DNA from: Fusobacterium varium
GTDB taxonomy: Bacteria; Fusobacteriota; Fusobacteriia; Fusobacteriales; Fusobacteriaceae
NCBI GenBank assembly: GCA_900637705.1
Contig: LR134390.1
Location: forward strand, 2,604,001-2,668,000
Length of the DNA stretch: 64,000 nucleotides
Direction of reading: 5' to 3'
The notes beneath the pieces were generated by a model, which ran no database searches, was not told the origin of the DNA, and saw only the letters and a program-made list of their open reading frames with translations. Every line of letters starts with the position of its first letter. Within the stretch, counting starts at the first letter, position 1. Below, one piece after another: positions 59,849 to 64,000 of this stretch. Position numbers and translations under genes: made by a program.

Positions 59849-60922
59849 ATGGAAACAAGAAATATATTTTTGCCAAATTACAGTATTGGAGAAAACCCCT
59901 ATATTGAAGTTCCTTCCATCTGTGAAGCATATGGAAAAAAAGTAGTTTTTATAGGAGGGAAAACAGCTTTAGCTAAAGCTAGCGATATAGTGAAAGATAT
60001 AATTAAAAACAGTTCTCTTGAAATTATTGATACTCTTTGGTTTGGGGGAGAAGCCTGTTACGAGAATGTTGAAAAATTGAAACAGAAAAAATCAGTGATA
60101 GAAGCTGATATGATTTTTGCTTTTGGTGGAGGAAAGGCTATTGATACTTGTAAATGTCTTACTGGACAGTTAAAAAAGCCTCTTTTTACTTTTCCAACTA
60201 TATCTTCAACTTGTGCATCTGTTACTTCTGTTTGTGCTATGTACAATGAAAATGGTTCTTTTAGAAATCTTTACTGGAGATTTGCTCCAGCAGAACATAC
60301 TTTTATATGTACAAAAATAATTTCAGAAGCTCCTGATAAATATCTATGGGCAGGAATTGGAGATACTATGGCAAAGGGATATGAACCAGAATTTTCTTCA
60401 AGAGGTAAATCTTTAAATCATTCAAATGCTCTTGGAGTAACTTTATCAAAATTATGTCAGGAGCCTCTTGTCAGATATGGAAAAAAGGCTCTTGATGATT
60501 GTAAAGCAGATAGAGTATCAAATGAATTAGAAGAAACAATTCTTGCTATAATCGTCACAACTGGAATTGTTTCAAACTATGTAATAAATGACTATAACAG
60601 TTCTTTGGCTCATGCTTTATGCTATGGGTTTTCTACTATTCATCATGTTGAAATCAGCCATTTACACGGAGAAATTGTTTCTTACGGAGTTCTTGTATTG
60701 CTTATGGTAGATGGAAGAACTGATGAAATTGATAGAATAATACCATTTTATAAAAGTATTAAACTTCCTATATCTTACAAAAATCTTGGTACAAGTGAAG
60801 AAGAAATGGAGAATGTCATTCAAAAAGCTATAGAAGTTCCTGACTTAAATGTTTCTGCTTTCCCTGTTACAAAAGAAATGATTTGGGAAGCTGTCAAAAA
60901 ATTAGAAAACTATGAGAAATAA
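59849..60922 (+). CDS. Iron-containing alcohol dehydrogenase, GldA (glycerol dehydrogenase)-like
   Basis: 357-residue NAD-dependent dehydrogenase. NAD-binding FAFGGGKAIDTCKCL (about 90-104), TFPTISSTCASVTSVC (about 113), and the metal ligands Asp (GIGDTMAK, about 172), His (SLAHALCYGFS, about 255) and His (SHLHGEIVSYG, about 271) are present. Members oxidise glycerol or reduce 2-hydroxy/oxo acids and related small carbonyls. The conserved binding sites suggest an active enzyme, but the substrate is not assignable. Confidence 0.86.
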   Translation: METRNIFLPNYSIGENPYIEVPSICEAYGKKVVFIGGKTALAKASDIVKDIIKNSSLEIIDTLWFGGEACYENVEKLKQKKSVIEADMIFAFGGGKAIDTCKCLTGQLKKPLFTFPTISSTCASVTSVCAMYNENGSFRNLYWRFAPAEHTFICTKIISEAPDKYLWAGIGDTMAKGYEPEFSSRGKSLNHSNALGVTLSKLCQEPLVRYGKKALDDCKADRVSNELEETILAIIVTTGIVSNYVINDYNSSLAHALCYGFSTIHHVEISHLHGEIVSYGVLVLLMVDGRTDEIDRIIPFYKSIKLPISYKNLGTSEEEMENVIQKAIEVPDLNVSAFPVTKEMIWEAVKKLENYEK

Positions 60923-60936
60923 TTAAAATATATAAA

Positions 60937-60980
60937 AGCTGACTTATAAATAGAAATTTATTCTATATTTAAAGTCAGCT
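60937..60980. terminator. Bidirectional terminator
   Basis: AGCTGACTT (60937-60945) pairs with AAGTCAGCT (60972-60980), with further pairing inside; between converging genes. Confidence 0.8.
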
Positions 60981-60990
60981 TCTTTTTATA

Positions 60991-62319
60991 TTATTTTTCT
61001 AAAACCCAAAAATCTTTGCTTACACTCATCAAATCATTTAGCACCAGTTTTGCTTTTATTGGATTTATTACTGTTCTATTTAATGTTAATGCTTGAAGAG
61101 CTTTTGTATAATTTTTTTCTATAAATGCTTCAACTGTTAATAATTCATAAGCATATTGCCCTTCCATAAGCCCTTTATAGAATGGTTTTATTTCTCCAAC
61201 ATAATTTCCTTTAGCTCCGTTTTTTCCTATTGTTCCATCTACTTCCACTATCGCTTCTGCAGGAAAATTAGTTATAAGTCCATTATTTTTTACCATTACA
61301 ACAAATGGATTATTCAAATCATATGCTATTGATTCTGCAACCTCTACCATCAATTTTCCAAATACACTATTTGTAAGCATCTCTATATTTTCCATGGTAT
61401 CTTTTCCCTCTGCCAATTTACAAGTTTCAAATACCTCTTTTTCTCTACCATCTTTAGCTTCATCAGCCCTTGTATATTCAGGATTAGATTCTTCTACTAT
61501 TTCATCTGCAAACATATAATATTGCATGTATGTAGTGGGAATATATTCGTCAAAAAATTTCATATATTTATTTACTCTAACATATGTATCAAGCCAAGAT
61601 TTTGCTCTTTGTTCTGCATTAAATGGTTGAAATTCATGATTTTTTAAATATTTCCTTAATTTTTCAAAAAGGTCTTTTCCTGATTTATCTTTCAAATCAG
61701 TAAACCACCCAAAATGATTAAGTCCAAAATATTTAGGTACAAGTTCTTCTTGAGCCACTTCTAATATTTTAGCATAGGATTTCAACAATGAATATGGCTG
61801 ATCACATAGATTTAATATTCTTTTATCATCAGGAAACATACGATCCAGTCCTAAAGCTACTATAGCTGCTGGATTAGTGTAATTAAGTATCCATGTATCT
61901 TTTGAATATGAACGAACCTTTTCCACCATTTCTTTCATTCCTTGCAAAGAACGCATTCCATATGAAAATCCACCTGGTCCACATGTTTCTTGTCCTACAA
62001 GTCCATATTTTAATGGAATTTTTTCATCATAACTACGCATTTCTCCTTTTCCTACACGCATCTGGCAAAAAATAAAATCTGTTTTTGAATATGCTATATC
62101 TGCATCTGTTGTAAATACAACTTCTACTTCTGGATAATAAGATTTTAACACAAGTCTGTCATAAGCTTCCATTTGCCCCATACGTTCATTATCTATATCA
62201 TACATAATTATTTTTCTTACTGGAAATCTATCTTTGTATTCTATCAAATTTCCCAAAAGTGCAGGTACACGAGCACTTCCAGCTCCAGCTATAGTTATAA
62301 TGTGTGATTTTCTTTTCAT
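60991..62319 (-). CDS. malH: 6-phospho-alpha-glucosidase, GH4 family
   Basis: 442-residue NAD+ and Mn2+-dependent GH4 glycosidase which cleaves maltose 6'-phosphate and other phosphorylated alpha-glucosides. N-terminal nucleotide fold ITIAGAGSARVPALLG (about 8-23), catalytic region CGPGGFSYGMRSLQ (about 112) and LNLCDQPYSLL (about 170), metal-site residues in GLNHFGWFTDL (about 198). Size and sequence resemble MalH of Fusobacterium mortiferum. Follows the PTS permease by 28 bases in one operon. Confidence 0.94.
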   Translation of the reverse strand: MKRKSHIITIAGAGSARVPALLGNLIEYKDRFPVRKIIMYDIDNERMGQMEAYDRLVLKSYYPEVEVVFTTDADIAYSKTDFIFCQMRVGKGEMRSYDEKIPLKYGLVGQETCGPGGFSYGMRSLQGMKEMVEKVRSYSKDTWILNYTNPAAIVALGLDRMFPDDKRILNLCDQPYSLLKSYAKILEVAQEELVPKYFGLNHFGWFTDLKDKSGKDLFEKLRKYLKNHEFQPFNAEQRAKSWLDTYVRVNKYMKFFDEYIPTTYMQYYMFADEIVEESNPEYTRADEAKDGREKEVFETCKLAEGKDTMENIEMLTNSVFGKLMVEVAESIAYDLNNPFVVMVKNNGLITNFPAEAIVEVDGTIGKNGAKGNYVGEIKPFYKGLMEGQYAYELLTVEAFIEKNYTKALQALTLNRTVINPIKAKLVLNDLMSVSKDFWVLEK

Positions 62320-62347
62320 CTATGCTCCCTTCCTTATTTTCAATCTA

Positions 62348-63900
62348 TTATTTTTTTAATTTATCATCTATAGCATTTCTTACAAATTCAACTAATGGTC
62401 CATAAACAATATGTATATGTTTTGGTAGAGGAAAAAATAATCCAGAATATCCTGATTTTTCTAATATTTTTTGATCTACTAATTTTGTATCTACCAAATC
62501 TATTCTCAATCTTGTAATACAATTGTCCACATTAATTATGTTATTTTTTCCTCCAAGCCCTTCTATTACTATATCTGCTATTTCACTATATCTTTTTTCC
62601 TTTATTAGAGTATTGTCTAATGATGGAGCATCTTCTCTACCTGGTGTCTTTATATTAAACTTTAATATAAAATATTTAAATATAAAATAAGTAGTTACTG
62701 ATAATATTAATCCTACAATTATAAATGATACCCAATTTGTATCTTTATATAATAAACCAAATATAGCAAAGTCAAATATAGTTCCACGAATATATCCTAT
62801 TCCTACATTTACCAGAGAAAGTGCAACTGCTCCTACTCCTATGATACAAGCATAAATAACATATAATAAAGGTGCTATGAAAACAAATGAAAACTCAAGG
62901 GGTTCTGTAACATTTCCTAATAATGCTGTCATTACACATGTAATCATTAAACCTTTTACCATTTTCTTATTTTCTTTATATGCTGTATGATACATAGCAA
63001 GTGCTATTGCTGGAAAAGCAAACATTGTACATAACATTTGCTGCTGAGCCATAAATCTAGTAAGTTTTGGCATAAGTGCCCAATACTCGCTGTTAGGTCC
63101 AAGTGTAAATAGTACATGATTCATAGTTGGCACTACTCCCACATAAGTAGTTCCATCTATTACATAACTTCCTCCTGCTTCTGTAAATCTAAAAAGAGCA
63201 TTCCATAAATGATGCAATCCAAATGGTATGAATAATCTCTCTCCAGCTGCAGTAAAGAAAGGTCCAACTTTGCTAAGAAATATTACAGATAGCCCTGTTA
63301 ATCCAGTTACAAAGTACTGCCATATAAATGGCAATGTAATTCCAATTATCAGCATTATTCCCATACATATTATAGAAACTGATTTTTTTCCAGCAAAGAA
63401 AGCAAAAGCTATTGGTAATTCTAAATTATAAAATTTATCTGTTGCCCATGCTGCCACTAGTCCTGCAGCTATTCCCCCCATTGCATTTATATTCAATGTT
63501 TGAATTCCCAATACTTTTATCTGTCCCATTTGACTCATTACATTTGGTGCAGCCATATTTCCTGTTACACTCAACCATACACTCATTGATATAATTAAAA
63601 TAAGATATCCCAAAACAGAAGCAAAAACTGCTATTCCTTTATCCCTTTTGCTCATACCATATGCCACTCCCATGGCAAACATCAATGGTATATTATCAAA
63701 AACTGTTCCTGCTATAGTTCTTAAACTTACTAATGTTGTATTAATAATAGGATTTCCAAGTCCCGGAAATCTAGCAATCATATATGACTGCACAAATGCT
63801 CCTGTAACCCCTAAAATCATTCCTACTGGTGCCATTACTCCTATTGGCAGCAGCAATGATCGTCCAAATTTTTGTATTTGATCACTGTATTTTTTAACAT
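62348..63900 (-). CDS. malB: PTS alpha-glucoside (maltose) transporter EIICB
   Basis: Membrane permease that takes up and phosphorylates maltose-type disaccharides for MalH. The EIIC part spans residues to about 390 (ten hydrophobic segments; GLHHLWNALFRFTEAGG is the conserved substrate-side motif) and EIIB is C-terminal, with the phosphorylated cysteine in NVDNCITRLRID. The frame as written extends to an ATG at 63928 (526 residues) but passes through the ribosome site GGAGGGG. The ATG at 63898-63900 is ideally placed behind it, though in another frame; one extra A at 63890-63895 (T6 on the plus strand) would join it, giving 517 residues starting MLKKYSDQIQKFG. The start is therefore uncertain. 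Confidence 0.86.
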
Positions 63901-63923
63901 TTCCCCTCCTTTTTAAATAAAAA

Positions 63924-63966
63924 AACATGAAATTCTCTTAGTTTCCCCCCTAAGTGATTTCATGTT
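63924..63966 (-). terminator. Terminator in the malBH leader (possible antitermination site)
   Basis: Ten-base outer arms (63924-63933 and 63957-63966) and a five-base inner stem (63937-63941 and 63950-63954), then a U run on the minus strand, just before the malB ribosome site. Could be the end of an upstream gene or a leader terminator relieved by a PTS antiterminator. Confidence 0.7.
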
Positions 63967-64000
63967 ATCATATTTACATTGCAGGTACAACAAAAAACAG

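Overview
The window looks like the chromosome of a Fusobacterium, probably of the F. mortiferum / F. varium / F. ulcerans group. The evidence is a very A+T-rich sequence, strong GGAGG-type ribosome binding sites, large type V secretion proteins, anaerobic amino-acid metabolism ([FeFe] hydrogenase, glutaminase, CstA, YfcC, AbgT), and a 6-phospho-alpha-glucosidase / EIICB maltose pair like the malB-malH pair known from F. mortiferum. Species is inferred from gene content, not from a 16S comparison.

Layout. 1-2400: D-methionine ABC transporter (metN-metI-metQ, minus strand) behind a SAM-I riboswitch. 2500-3840: yqeC-mobA molybdenum/selenium hydroxylase cofactor fusion. 3960-8060: hydC-hydB-hydA, a three-subunit NADH-linked [FeFe] hydrogenase. 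8380-13470: one rRNA operon (16S-23S-5S-5S, minus) with its promoter, a 23S processing stem and a terminator. 13500-20300: Crp-type regulator, zinc-ribbon protein, MATE exporter, dCMP deaminase, small kinase, CstA. 20300-25080: ilvE, a 49-residue membrane peptide, YfcC carrier, MORN/YwqK-repeat protein. 25430-29500: PatB C-S lyase, M20 amidohydrolase, AbgT transporter. 29600-34300: a 1,123-residue autotransporter with an unusual repeat/promoter arrangement upstream. 34370-37830: pstSCAB. 39330-45600: two-partner secretion pair TpsB/TpsA. 46100-50100: cyclase, flavoprotein, Na+:amino-acid symporter, glutaminase. 50430-53260: PLD-helicase-DUF3427 protein. 53720-58040: a five-gene operon around a divergent P1B ATPase with four related HMA-like modules, the best candidate for a little-described system (ferrosome-like). 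58270-64000: small peptides, YkvI transporter, GldA-like dehydrogenase, malH and malB.

A dominant property of the sequence is a set of about 15 single-base frameshifts. In almost every case one base added to an A/T homopolymer rebuilds a full-length, family-typical protein (metN, yqeC-mobA x3, MATE x2, the small kinase, the MORN protein x2, the M20 hydrolase, the AGCS symporter, glutaminase, the helicase, the P1B ATPase, and probably the start of malB and the end of tpsA). The uniform direction suggests homopolymer under-calling in the assembly rather than gene decay. These genes are entered as pseudogene because that is what the sequence as given encodes, but most are probably intact in the cell.

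How the genes work together. Much of the window serves amino-acid and peptide fermentation: uptake (MetNIQ, CstA, YfcC, AbgT, AGCS, YkvI), initial breakdown (glutaminase, M20 hydrolase, PatB, IlvE) and disposal of reducing equivalents as H2 (HydABC). Surface biology is represented by the two type V secretion systems. No tRNA, insertion sequence, CRISPR array or prophage was seen.
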